From the NCBI RefSeq assembly GCF_016587375.1, contig NZ_BNJG01000001.1:434001-498000 (forward strand): a DNA stretch of 64,000 bases, read 5' to 3'. This stretch comes from Ktedonobacter robiniae. GTDB taxonomy: Bacteria > Chloroflexota > Ktedonobacteria > Ktedonobacterales > Ktedonobacteraceae. Positions 26,601 to 35,372 of the stretch are shown piece by piece (within the stretch, counting starts at the first letter, position 1; each line of letters begins with the position of its first letter). Under the pieces are notes generated by a model that saw nothing but the letters and a program-made list of their open reading frames with translations, ran no database searches and was not told the DNA's origin. A program made the translations under genes and the position numbers.

Positions 26601-27875
26601 ATGACCATCGCCGTTCGCCAACTCGCAACGCCAGAGGAGATGGACCAGCAGTTTATCTGGGCCGACCAGGCCTTCGCACCCACGCCCGATCCCGCCAATG
26701 CGCGCGCCTGGGGCCAGACGGTCTTGACGCAGCCTGACTTCCGCCCCCAACAACTACGCGGTGCCTTCCGCGAAGAGGCGCAACTGGGCGGCTATGGGCT
26801 CAATGAATGGATACTGCGCATAGGCGAGGCTCGTATCTCCACCGGCTGCATTGGCATGGTCGTCACCAACTCCAGCCAGCGTAAGCAGGGGGTAGCGACG
26901 GCTATGATGCGCGACGCGATCCAGTTTGCGCGCGAACAGGGTCATAGCCTGCTCCTGCTGGATGGCATTCCAAATTTCTATTATCGCTACGGCTATACCG
27001 ATGTCTTTGATTCTTCTACTGAGGAGATCAATCGCGCGGCCATCCTGGCTCATCCCGCAAGCTCCCATACCGTGCGCCAGGCCACGCCAGAGGATGCACA
27101 GTCCATACGCGATCTCTACGAGCGCCGTCTGAGCGGTTTTACTGGCAGCTTTGAGCGCTCGCGCGAGAAACAAGAACACCTGTTGCGCCACCGCTTTGGC
27201 AAAAATACAATCTTACTCGCCATATCCCCCGAAGGCAAGGTTGAGGGCTATGTGCTTGCTTCACGTGCTCCAAGCCCGGCCGTGGCTCTAGAGCTCTGTG
27301 CCGACAACTGGCCTGCCCAGATCGCGCTCATGCAGGCACACGCACATCTCTCTGATGGACCAGAGACGCCGGCGACACATACCTATTATCTCCCGCCTAC
27401 CTCAGAAGAACTCTATCGCGCCATCGCCCATCTCGAAGTGCCCGATACCTCCCACTGGCACGGCCCTGCTGAAGAATGGGGCATCCGCACAGTGCAGGCG
27501 CACCATCGCTACGCGGGCTGGATGGGGCGCATTGTTCATCTACCGACCTTCCTCGATGCCCTGCTGCCCGAGTTGCAAGCTCGCTGGCGCCGCTCCCTGG
27601 CCCACTGGTCAGGCAAGCTACATTTCCTGGTGGGCGAGGAAAGCTATACACTTGGCATCTCTGGCTCCGAGCTTCAGAGTACCACGAAGCCAAACGATAA
27701 TGCGAGCACCTTCCAATGCTCGCCCCAGGACTTCGCGCAACTGGTCCTTGGCTATCGCCCCCTCTCGTGGACCCTCACACAGCAGCCACAAGAGCTTTCA
27801 TCAACTGAGCAGACCGTGTTGCAACAGCTCTTTCCGCCCAGCCAACCCTGGATCAGTTTTAGCGACTGGTTCTAG
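26601..27875 (+). CDS. GNAT-family acetyltransferase, Eis-like
   Basis: This 424-residue protein has the tripartite layout of Eis-type acetyltransferases: an N-terminal GNAT domain with the acetyl-CoA motif RKQGVATAMMRDAI (about residues 95-108), a second degenerate GNAT domain, and a C-terminal SCP2-like domain (G-K-L-H-F-L-V-G-E-E and later). Eis proteins acetylate amines, including aminoglycosides and lysines of proteins; the substrate here is unknown. GAGGAG precedes the ATG. The last codons are part of a 12-base duplication with period 14 (27863-27888) that repeats the stop region. Confidence 0.8.
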   Translation: MTIAVRQLATPEEMDQQFIWADQAFAPTPDPANARAWGQTVLTQPDFRPQQLRGAFREEAQLGGYGLNEWILRIGEARISTGCIGMVVTNSSQRKQGVATAMMRDAIQFAREQGHSLLLLDGIPNFYYRYGYTDVFDSSTEEINRAAILAHPASSHTVRQATPEDAQSIRDLYERRLSGFTGSFERSREKQEHLLRHRFGKNTILLAISPEGKVEGYVLASRAPSPAVALELCADNWPAQIALMQAHAHLSDGPETPATHTYYLPPTSEELYRAIAHLEVPDTSHWHGPAEEWGIRTVQAHHRYAGWMGRIVHLPTFLDALLPELQARWRRSLAHWSGKLHFLVGEESYTLGISGSELQSTTKPNDNASTFQCSPQDFAQLVLGYRPLSWTLTQQPQELSSTEQTVLQQLFPPSQPWISFSDWF

Positions 27876-27891
27876 ACGACTGGTTCTAAAA

Positions 27892-27936
27892 ATATAGAAG
27901 ATTGCGTTTGTCTGCGACATACGCAATCTTCTATAT
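27892..27936. terminator. bidirectional hairpin terminator
   Basis: ATATAGAAGATTGCGT and its exact complement form a 16-bp stem with a 13-base loop between the converging acetyltransferase and kinase-NACHT genes. Confidence 0.78.
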
Positions 27937-27942
27937 ACTATC

Positions 27943-30900
27943 CTAATGCTTTATACGCCGCTCTCGTACCAGCAAGATGCCCTCATGGGGAGCCATCTGC
28001 CCCTGAATACGTTTCTCCAGCAAGACGAGAGCAATGTAGAGATCCAGGTAGTGCCCCAGCACGCGTTCAACAGACGCTTCCGCTTGCTGTGGCCCCCCAC
28101 CTGCTACCATCCCGGAATGCTCTTCACTCCCCTGATCAGGTGAACCCGAGGGGCGCGCCCGCCAGTCATAGACATAGAGTGCCAGCGAGAGCAGAATACT
28201 TCTCACATACCTGCGCAGATAGTCCTCGCTCTCATTATTCGGTCTCGATGCCTCTTCATAGAGGGGCATGAGGCGCGAACGATCCAGCATAAAAGCCAGC
28301 ATCCGCTCCAACTCGTGCATTTGCAGACGCACACGCTGAAACTCGCGCGCACTATTGCGCACAAACGCTGCCAGGTGTTCCTGCATAAAGGCAAAGGTAG
28401 GCGCCAGGTCGCGACCACGATCCAGGTTGCAGGCGTTCTCACGCGTGCATGCCAGCGTCAAGAGACGATCATAGGAGAGCGGGCGCCCCTGATCTAAATC
28501 CATACTGCTGGCAAGCGCGACAACGTGCGCGCGTTGTATGGCTCGCTTAAGCGCCTGGGCCTGCTCGATTCTGAACTGGATCTTGCGCACACGCATAAGG
28601 GCGCGCTCGCTCTCCCTGGTCTCCGCAAGCGAGTACGCGCCAGAGAGGGCATGGTAGAAAGAGCTGAGCAACGGCTCCATCTGCGCGAGCAGCTCTCCCA
28701 GTGTGGTGGCAACGTCGCCAACCAATTGTAAAGGCAGTTCGTGCTCCCAGATATGGTGCAGTATTTTATACATATTCTGCATAACAGGCTTATCGTAGAT
28801 CTTGAGTAGCGCCTGCACACACTCGATAACGCGTGTCAGAGTCTGCTCCAGCTCCTGGCTGAGCTTGCTATTATAGGTGAGATCCTGCTTATACACTTCC
28901 ATGAGGATGCGTCGCAGGGCCTCAGGTGATGAGGCGTCCTCTTCGACCCAGGCAAATCCCTGGCCCAGCTCCACCCAGTAGCCTAGCGAGGCTGACAGCC
29001 TGGATCTGACGCTCTTATCCGCGCCTATCAGCCGAGCCTCAGCACGCGTGGGCAAGCGGTAATACCAGGCGCCAGGCTCCCGCTCATTGAGCCAGTCACA
29101 GAATGCCACAGCGTCCGTTGGGCGCATTCCCAGTACAGGCATATGCCCCTGCCCATATTCAAATGCCGAAATAGATAAATGGTCCGGCAAGCAGTTATTG
29201 CCTTGAGCGCGCTGCTCATCCAGGAAGAGCTGGTACTCAGCACAGGTCACAAAAGAGGGGTTGAGATAGACCTCCCCATGCAGGTGCAGCATCTGCTGTA
29301 AGCGACGGGTGAGCAGGACATTGGTAATCAAACGCCGCCGCTCTACGTCGCTATCCTCTACCCCCTGCTTGAGCAAGGTCTCCAAACGCAGGCGAACCTC
29401 GGGCTGGACTTTCAAGGCTTCGCGCTGGCATTCAAGCGCCAGGGTCAGCGTGGCGACCGAGGTCTGAGCATCCAGGCAGGCGGCGATAACAGGGGTGGCA
29501 TCGGCCTGAGCGCAGTAGAGGCGGATCGTTTCATGCCACCAGCTAATAGCAATCTGCTCTACCAGGAAGTTGCCCAGCCCCTCCTCTTTGATATGCACAG
29601 CGGCCAGGTACTCTTGAAAGGTGAGGTGCGCGAAACTATATACCCCCTGCTCCCGCTCCAGTAAGAGGCCACTGGTATTCTCCAACTGGCGTAAAAAGGC
29701 CGCTGGTTCCAGGCTCGTGCCGAGCTGGGATAGTGGAGCCTGAATGATGCGATAGGCGTCTTCAAAGGGGATATCGCGTATCCCCATACAGAGCATCGAG
29801 AAAGCCAGGGAGCGCAACACCTCGCGTTTCTGCGCCACGGTAAAGTCTAGCGCGATGCCTTTCGCCTCCTGGCGCTTGCCCAGGAAGACATCACAGATCT
29901 CGTCATAGAGCATCACGCGCTTCACTGGTAGTGTATCGCGATAGCGGTGCACCGTCGCGATCATCGTCAGCAAGAGGGGATTGACCGCCAGGGCTATCAA
30001 CGCCGGATTTTCATACAGACGTCCCAGCAAATCGTCCGCACCGCTCCGCGCTTTCGCTCGTACCTCCAGGTCGTCGCGCTGGGCGCTCATAATTTCGTTG
30101 GCCTGGTACCAGTTATAGATAAAGCGCTCGACCTGGGCACGTGTAAAGACGCTCATCTCCAGCACAGTAACGCCCGTCAGCGGGTTACTCCGGTAGCCAA
30201 AGGGGCGAGAGGTAATAATAAAGCGGTTCTGGCCATAGACCAGCATCTGCTGCTGCACCCAGTTCACCACCTGCTTGCGCGCCTGGAGGTCCGCGACCTC
30301 GTCAATACCATCCAGAAAGATCAGGCAATTGCCACTCTCCAGGCGCTGCTTCAGCCAACCTGCGGGCATACTCTGCCGCCAATATTTCTTGTGGTGATCA
30401 GCAGCGGCTTCCTCTAAGGTATAGCGCTCGCCGCGACGTTTGATGGTCTGAGCATGATCTCGCAGAAAGAGCAGAACCGGCAGTTTTGTAGGAATAGCAC
30501 TTCCCTGCTCCAATCTGCGCCGGCTCGCCAGCGTTAGCACCATATGCTTTAAGAGCGTTGTCTTACCACTGCCAGGGGAGCCAACAACCACAAAATGTTG
30601 CTGCTGTAAGGCTGAAGATGCGAGAAAATCCCAGATCTGGTGCTCGCCTGGCGCAAGGTCCGGGCGCACACGCAATGGGTCAGCCGATACCTGGTGGACG
30701 GGCGTTGGCACCATACTCAGCTCGACAAAGACTTGCTCCAGGGCCAGTGTATACATACTCTGCGTTCCTAGACCCTTCACATCCAGGTCGCGGTGCTGGG
30801 AGAGCAGATAGTGACAGTAGCGCTTATGCACGCTTGAGAGGTTCCACTGCATACGGACATCTAGCCAGCTTGCAATCTGCTTAACGGCAACCAGGGGCGC

Positions 30901-31809
30901 CGTCACCAGGTGCACAGGCGCACCCACCTGCTGAGCGGGAACGGGTATCATGCCCGTGGTGGTGGAGAGCCGTGCTTCAGAAGACGCTTCTATTGTGTTG
31001 GCCGCCTCCGCGAGCGCCAGCGCAAAGGCCTCAACCGTGGAAAAACGTTGCTGGGGTTCTTTGGCGAGAGCGGTTTGAATGACCTGTTCGACGGCCAGGG
31101 GGAGCGAGGGCCGCTTGGCGCGCAAAGAGGGAATATCCGCGAAGAGGTGCTGGCTCCCAATCTCAGCCAGCGTTCCCTGAAAAGGGGGCGCGCCTGTCAG
31201 CAGTTCATATGCAATGACCGCCAGGGCATACTGATCGCTGGCGGCACAGGGATTCCCCTGATGCTGCTCAGGGGCCATGTAGGCAACGGTTCCACCGAAG
31301 TGAGGGTGGCTACGCAAATACGAACTACGCAAGATAACGGCGATGCCAAAATCACTGAGCTGGTACTGCCCTTGCGCACCAATCAGCACATTCTCTGGTT
31401 TGACATCCCGGTGGACGATCCCTCTTTCGTGCGCATACTGCAGCGCTGCCGCAAGTTGCTTAATACAGGCCACAACCTCAGGCAGAGAGAGCGTATTCCC
31501 CGTCTCACAACGCTGACGCAGCGTTCCATGGGGAGCATACTCGACGACAAGAAAGGGAATGCGCTCTCTCCCTTCAAGGCCGAAGTCGAGCACATGGACG
31601 ATGTTCGGATGATTGAGCGCGGCAATCGTACGCGCCTCTTGCAAAAAAGCCTGCACATCTTGATAGAGAAATGCCGTTTGTTGAACTTTGATCGCGGCCT
31701 GGCGCTCCAGGTAGAGATGCTGGCCCAGGTACACTTCTGCGTAACTTCCCTCTCCAAGCAGGCGTACCAGTTGATAACTACCAAATTGCGCCCCAACACG
31801 GTCAACCAT
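27943..31809 (-). CDS. Ser/Thr kinase-NACHT NTPase-FGE-like multidomain protein
   Basis: A 1288-residue signalling protein with four parts. (1) Hanks-type kinase, residues 10-270, with LLGEGSYAEV, AAIKV, HRDVKPEN (133-140), DFG (153-155) and M-A-P-E. (2) NACHT-type STAND NTPase, about 385-780: Walker A GSPGSGKTT (410-418), Walker B LIFLDGIDE (496-504), sensor-like IITSRP, then a helical winged region with L-T-F-Q-E-Y-L-A-A. (3) A formylglycine-generating-enzyme-like fold, about 848-955, with C-A-E-Y-Q-L-F-L, PVLGMRPTDAVAFCDWLNE and Y-R-L-P-T-R-A-E-A; the closing R-G-G-S-W block and active-site cysteines are not seen. (4) An all-helical C-terminus, 960-1288. No membrane helix. Start at 31809 by TAGGAGA 9 bases upstream. 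STAND proteins are molecular switches, often in defence or cell death. Confidence 0.88.
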   Translation of the reverse strand: MVDRVGAQFGSYQLVRLLGEGSYAEVYLGQHLYLERQAAIKVQQTAFLYQDVQAFLQEARTIAALNHPNIVHVLDFGLEGRERIPFLVVEYAPHGTLRQRCETGNTLSLPEVVACIKQLAAALQYAHERGIVHRDVKPENVLIGAQGQYQLSDFGIAVILRSSYLRSHPHFGGTVAYMAPEQHQGNPCAASDQYALAVIAYELLTGAPPFQGTLAEIGSQHLFADIPSLRAKRPSLPLAVEQVIQTALAKEPQQRFSTVEAFALALAEAANTIEASSEARLSTTTGMIPVPAQQVGAPVHLVTAPLVAVKQIASWLDVRMQWNLSSVHKRYCHYLLSQHRDLDVKGLGTQSMYTLALEQVFVELSMVPTPVHQVSADPLRVRPDLAPGEHQIWDFLASSALQQQHFVVVGSPGSGKTTLLKHMVLTLASRRRLEQGSAIPTKLPVLLFLRDHAQTIKRRGERYTLEEAAADHHKKYWRQSMPAGWLKQRLESGNCLIFLDGIDEVADLQARKQVVNWVQQQMLVYGQNRFIITSRPFGYRSNPLTGVTVLEMSVFTRAQVERFIYNWYQANEIMSAQRDDLEVRAKARSGADDLLGRLYENPALIALAVNPLLLTMIATVHRYRDTLPVKRVMLYDEICDVFLGKRQEAKGIALDFTVAQKREVLRSLAFSMLCMGIRDIPFEDAYRIIQAPLSQLGTSLEPAAFLRQLENTSGLLLEREQGVYSFAHLTFQEYLAAVHIKEEGLGNFLVEQIAISWWHETIRLYCAQADATPVIAACLDAQTSVATLTLALECQREALKVQPEVRLRLETLLKQGVEDSDVERRRLITNVLLTRRLQQMLHLHGEVYLNPSFVTCAEYQLFLDEQRAQGNNCLPDHLSISAFEYGQGHMPVLGMRPTDAVAFCDWLNEREPGAWYYRLPTRAEARLIGADKSVRSRLSASLGYWVELGQGFAWVEEDASSPEALRRILMEVYKQDLTYNSKLSQELEQTLTRVIECVQALLKIYDKPVMQNMYKILHHIWEHELPLQLVGDVATTLGELLAQMEPLLSSFYHALSGAYSLAETRESERALMRVRKIQFRIEQAQALKRAIQRAHVVALASSMDLDQGRPLSYDRLLTLACTRENACNLDRGRDLAPTFAFMQEHLAAFVRNSAREFQRVRLQMHELERMLAFMLDRSRLMPLYEEASRPNNESEDYLRRYVRSILLSLALYVYDWRARPSGSPDQGSEEHSGMVAGGGPQQAEASVERVLGHYLDLYIALVLLEKRIQGQMAPHEGILLVRERRIKH

Positions 31810-31867
31810 CAGAACATCTCCTACAAATACATACTTGCAAATATCTCGTTCCGAAAACCACTCTTGT

Positions 31868-31896
31868 ATACTAAAGATGCAAGCTAAACCTGTCAA
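31868..31896 (-). promoter_or_regulatory. sigma-70 promoter for the kinase-NACHT gene
   Basis: On the minus strand TTGACA (31896-31891) and TAGTAT (31873-31868) are 17 bases apart. The leader would be about 50 bases. The spacer contains the 14-base box also found at 4263-4276. Confidence 0.65.
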
Positions 31897-32021
31897 GGTA
31901 TATAGTTTAAGTAATTTCTCCTTCCCCATCCAAATTTTGATGAGTCAATATACAACTATCTCAAATAACGGTGGGAATGGAGAAAATTGTAACAACGAAA
32001 GGAGCCGTAGAGCAACCACCC

Positions 32022-32894
32022 ATGAGCAATGCAGTACTCTTTTTCCCGGCACAAAACTTTCTTGGCGAGGGTCCACTCTGGAACGTGGATGAGCAGGCGC
32101 TGTACTGGGTCGATATCATCGGTCAACATTTTCATTGCCTCGACCCGCGCACTATGCTGCATGAGAGCTTCGACGTTGGCACACCTGTCTGTGTGCTTGC
32201 CTTCCGCAAGAGCGGCGGATTGGTTATGGCGCTACGCGATGGCTTCGCCTACTGGAATGCCCAGGAGAAACGTCCCGAATATATCGTGCGCCCACTGGAG
32301 CATCTGAACAATGTCCGCTTCAACGATGGCGCTGTTGACTGCGCGGGACGCTTCTGGGCTGGCACCATGAGTACCACCGGCGATCTGAACTCAGGAGTGC
32401 TCTATCGCCTCGATCCCGATGGCTCACTCCATGTGATGGACACCGGCTTTGGCATTTCAAACGGCCTCGGCTGGAGTCCGGATAACACCATTATGTATCT
32501 GACCGATTCGCCTCGACGGATTATTTATGCCTATGACTTCGCGGCCACAACCGGCGCCATTAGCAATAAACGTGTCTTTGTTCAGCTTTCCAATGATCCA
32601 CCTCAGCCCGATGGCCTGGTCGTGGATAGCCAGGGCTATGTCTGGAGCGCGCACTGGGACGGGGGCTGCGTCACTCGCTACGCCCCAGATGGCTCCGTAG
32701 AGCGTGTCATCCAGGTCGCGGCCCCGCACTCCTCCGCCTGCGTCTTTGGTGGGCCAGCGCTCACCGATCTCTATATCACCAGCGCCCAACAGGGTCTCTC
32801 GCAGGAGCAGCTCAAGCAGTATCCGCTCTCTGGTGACCTCTTCCGCTACCAGAGCGATGTACCCGGCCTGCCAAAATTTCAATTTGCTGGCTAA
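32022..32894 (+). CDS. SMP-30/gluconolactonase family protein
   Basis: This is a six-bladed propeller lactonase that opens sugar lactones using a divalent metal. The family signature LGEGPLWNVDEQALYWVDI lies near the start, followed by the metal and substrate region R-F-N-D-G-A-V-D, F-G-I-S-N-G-L-G-W-S-P-D and P-D-G-L-V-V-D. The ATG at 32022 puts the signature at the usual distance from the N-terminus, but its GGAG is 17 bases away; an ATG at 31977 or GTG at 31971 in frame would add 15-17 residues. It ends directly at the left arm of a 28-bp inverted repeat. Neighbours suggest sugar-acid catabolism. Confidence 0.85.
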   Translation: MSNAVLFFPAQNFLGEGPLWNVDEQALYWVDIIGQHFHCLDPRTMLHESFDVGTPVCVLAFRKSGGLVMALRDGFAYWNAQEKRPEYIVRPLEHLNNVRFNDGAVDCAGRFWAGTMSTTGDLNSGVLYRLDPDGSLHVMDTGFGISNGLGWSPDNTIMYLTDSPRRIIYAYDFAATTGAISNKRVFVQLSNDPPQPDGLVVDSQGYVWSAHWDGGCVTRYAPDGSVERVIQVAAPHSSACVFGGPALTDLYITSAQQGLSQEQLKQYPLSGDLFRYQSDVPGLPKFQFAG

Positions 32895-32999
32895 GATGCG
32901 CTACTGACGTACGCGCCTACGCATAGAGGGATATATACTTTACCGTATTGCAGATTCTTCCTGGCCTGAACGCGTAGGCGCGTACGTCAGTAGCGCATC
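32895..32999. terminator. 28-bp inverted repeat spanning two gene ends
   Basis: The left arm (32895-32922) starts at the base after the SMP-30 stop; the right arm (32972-32999) is its exact complement and lies inside the MFS gene, encoding part of its C-terminus. The loop is 49 bases. It may terminate the SMP-30 transcript. Confidence 0.75.
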
Positions 33000-34289
33000 C
33001 TGCCCCGCCGGCTCTGGCTGCTTCTCTACACGCAAGGAGAGAATGATATATCCGGAAATGAGCTGGGTCAGGCCAACAAAGGCCATCAACAGGCTGATGC
33101 CGTGCACTCCCTCTTTGATCGTCATAATCCAGCCCATGAACAGGGGTCCCACAATCCCACCGACACTGCTAATCGAGCCAATCATACCCACGCCCGCGCC
33201 CAGCGATTCGCTGCTCAACAGCAAGGCGGGCAGGGTCCAGAAGACGCCACCTGCCGCCAGCATGCAGCCCTCCGCAATGACCAGACTCCCAATACTCATG
33301 TTCCGGTTGACAACTACCAGGATACCAGCCGCCAGCAAGGCAAAACCAGCGAGAAGATGAGGCACACCTGCGTGCCGCTTACGCTCTTTGCTGCGATCAG
33401 AATGCCGGGAATTTATATAGAGTCCAACCATTCCCGCAAGCGAGGGCAACACCGCGATCAGGCCTACTGTACTGGAGCGCTGGTGCGTCACACCCGTAAT
33501 GACCACTGGCAGCCAGAAGTTCATGCCCCTGGCTCCCAGCGCTCCTAAGAGTGATGCTATCCCTAATGCCCAGACACTCCCTAGCTTTAACACCTCACGC
33601 CAGTTCTGTTTTCGTGTTCCTGCCATACGCGCCTTATCGCGGGCAAATTTATGCTCCAGTTCTTCCTGTTCTTCTACACCGATCCAGCGTGCTTTTCCTG
33701 GTTCATCCGCGACCAGGAAGAACCAGAGCGGCGCCCACAGCAAGGGTCCAATTCCTTCAATCACAAAGAGCATACGCCAGTTCATGTATAGCAACAACAA
33801 CCCCACAAGTGGCTTTAATGCTAAAGACGTCAGGGGGATACAAAACATCCAGTACGTGTTTGCACGTGCTCGCTCCTCCAGGGGAAACCAACGCGAGAGG
33901 AGCACTAGCAGCGCGGGACCCATCGCGCCATCTATCATACCCAGCAGAAAGCGTACAATCAACAATTGCGTCGCGTTCTGCACACCACTATTGGCCAGGG
34001 CCAGTACGCCCCAGGACAACAAGGCCAGGGTGACGAGGCGGCGTGGACCCCACTTCGCCACCCAGTAGCCCGCTGGCACCTGCGCCAGCAGCGCACCACA
34101 ACTTAAGACACCCGCGGCAATCCCCACCAGCGTGGCGCCAATCGCCAGCGAACGCTCCATCCCTGGCAAAGCAAAGCTCAGGTTAATATGGTCCATGGAT
34201 ATAAGAATATGGGTCAACATAATCAGCGGGACAATACGTCGCCAGCGCTGCCCCAGGCGCGCTGACCGTGTCGAAAAAATATACTGCAT
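32940..34289 (-). CDS. MFS transporter, anion:cation symporter-like
   Basis: A 12-helix major facilitator of 449 residues, most similar by pattern to the ACS family that carries hexuronates, galactonate and other organic acids (early M-D-H-I-N-L-S-F-A-L-P motif, G-Y-W-V-A-K-W-G-P-R-R loop, R-F-L-L-G-M-I-D-G). The ATG at 34289 has AAGGGAG upstream; a GTG ten codons earlier is less likely. The last roughly 20 residues are encoded within the right arm of the long inverted repeat, so the natural C-terminus may have been altered. Context: lactonase and two dehydrogenases nearby. Confidence 0.85.
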   Translation of the reverse strand: MQYIFSTRSARLGQRWRRIVPLIMLTHILISMDHINLSFALPGMERSLAIGATLVGIAAGVLSCGALLAQVPAGYWVAKWGPRRLVTLALLSWGVLALANSGVQNATQLLIVRFLLGMIDGAMGPALLVLLSRWFPLEERARANTYWMFCIPLTSLALKPLVGLLLLYMNWRMLFVIEGIGPLLWAPLWFFLVADEPGKARWIGVEEQEELEHKFARDKARMAGTRKQNWREVLKLGSVWALGIASLLGALGARGMNFWLPVVITGVTHQRSSTVGLIAVLPSLAGMVGLYINSRHSDRSKERKRHAGVPHLLAGFALLAAGILVVVNRNMSIGSLVIAEGCMLAAGGVFWTLPALLLSSESLGAGVGMIGSISSVGGIVGPLFMGWIMTIKEGVHGISLLMAFVGLTQLISGYIILSLRVEKQPEPAGQDALLTYAPTRSGQEESAIR

Positions 34290-34497
34290 ACGACAATGTT
34301 CTCCCTTCCATCCACCCACACCAGCGGTACCAGTTTTTCTGCGGTGCGTTCTCTTACAAACATCTATCTCAACTGGTATAGCTCAGAATCAGGCATTTTT
34401 CCAGCGCCCGGTTTACATACGCCTATGTTCCCACCATAAAACCGCAGAGAGGAGACATTTTCCCTGCCTCCTCTCTAGTACTTTCCGCCCAGCGCTC

Positions 34498-35292
34498 TTA
34501 TAACAGCGAGCGCACCAGGCCACCATCTACCTGAATGGTTGTCCCCGTAATATACGCGGCCTGCCGCGAGGCCAGGAATGTCACCATCGCTCCCATTTCC
34601 GCTGGATCGCCCAGGCGCTTCATAGGGATGTCGCGCGCGACACTGGCAAGGGCCTCTTCCTCGCTCATGCCAGCGCTTATCCGCTCTTCAATCCTATACA
34701 CCTGGCGCACCCGGTCCGTCAGGATACGCCCTGGGCAGACGTTATTGACGGTAATATTATCCTCGGCCAGTTCGACGGAGAGCGTCTTTGCCAGGCCTAC
34801 CACCCCTGAGCGTACGGCGTTGGAGAGCACCAGGCCATCTATCGGCTGCTTGACTGAGGTGCTGACAATATTTATAATGCGTCCCTCGCCCGCCTTGCGT
34901 AGATGCGGTACCACCTCGCGCACCAGGCGCACGGTGCTCAACAGATTGAGCTCAAAGGCTGCGATCCACTGCTCCTCGTCAAGCATTTCAAAGGTGCCGG
35001 GTTTAGGACCGCCCGCGTTATTGACGACGATATCCAGCCGTCCCAATTCTCGCACCGTAGTGGCGACAATATTCCGAATATCCTCAAGCCGGGTGACATC
35101 GGTTGGCACGGGCAGGACCCTGCTCTTGCTCACAGCTTCGATTTCCTGGGCCGTACGCGTCAGTGCCTCCTGGTCACGCGAACCAATGACGACAGACGCA
35201 CCCTCCCGCGCAAGCTCCAGAGCACTAGCGCGCCCAATCCCCTTGCTCGCCGCCAGGACGATAGCAACCTTTCCCTTCAGACCTAGATCCAT
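34498..35292 (-). CDS. SDR-family oxidoreductase with altered active site
   Basis: A Rossmann-fold short-chain dehydrogenase of 264 residues. The cofactor motif reads LAASKGIGRA and the NNAG motif is intact. The catalytic Tyr-x-x-x-Lys is replaced: after I-V-S-T-S the sequence runs GLVLSNAVRSGVVGLAKTL, with Leu/Ser at the Tyr position and Arg at the Lys position. I recall a branch of FabG-like SDRs with this L-S-N-x-x-R pattern; their activity is unclear. The gene is preceded on the same strand by a 3-hydroxyisobutyrate dehydrogenase homologue. Confidence 0.85.
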   Translation of the reverse strand: MDLGLKGKVAIVLAASKGIGRASALELAREGASVVIGSRDQEALTRTAQEIEAVSKSRVLPVPTDVTRLEDIRNIVATTVRELGRLDIVVNNAGGPKPGTFEMLDEEQWIAAFELNLLSTVRLVREVVPHLRKAGEGRIINIVSTSVKQPIDGLVLSNAVRSGVVGLAKTLSVELAEDNITVNNVCPGRILTDRVRQVYRIEERISAGMSEEEALASVARDIPMKRLGDPAEMGAMVTFLASRQAAYITGTTIQVDGGLVRSLL

Positions 35293-35319
35293 ATCGCTCT
35301 ATTTCCCCTTCATATACGA

Positions 35320-35351
35320 GCGGAGAGCCGGGCTATGTTCCGACTCTCCGC
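35320..35351 (-). terminator. intergenic hairpin between two oxidoreductase genes
   Basis: GCGGAGAG and its complement with one mismatch and three inner pairs form a stem between the dehydrogenase (upstream on the minus strand) and the SDR gene. It may attenuate read-through. Confidence 0.45.
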
Positions 35352-35372
35352 GTCTCTGTCTACACTTCCTAA

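Noticed and set aside
27863..27888. 12-base direct duplication with period 14 at the end of the acetyltransferase gene
   Set aside because: It only repeats the stop-codon region; likely a small slippage event without function.
30910..31887. 325-codon frame antisense to the kinase-NACHT gene
   Set aside because: A codon-bias shadow of the kinase domain; the sense frame has all kinase motifs.
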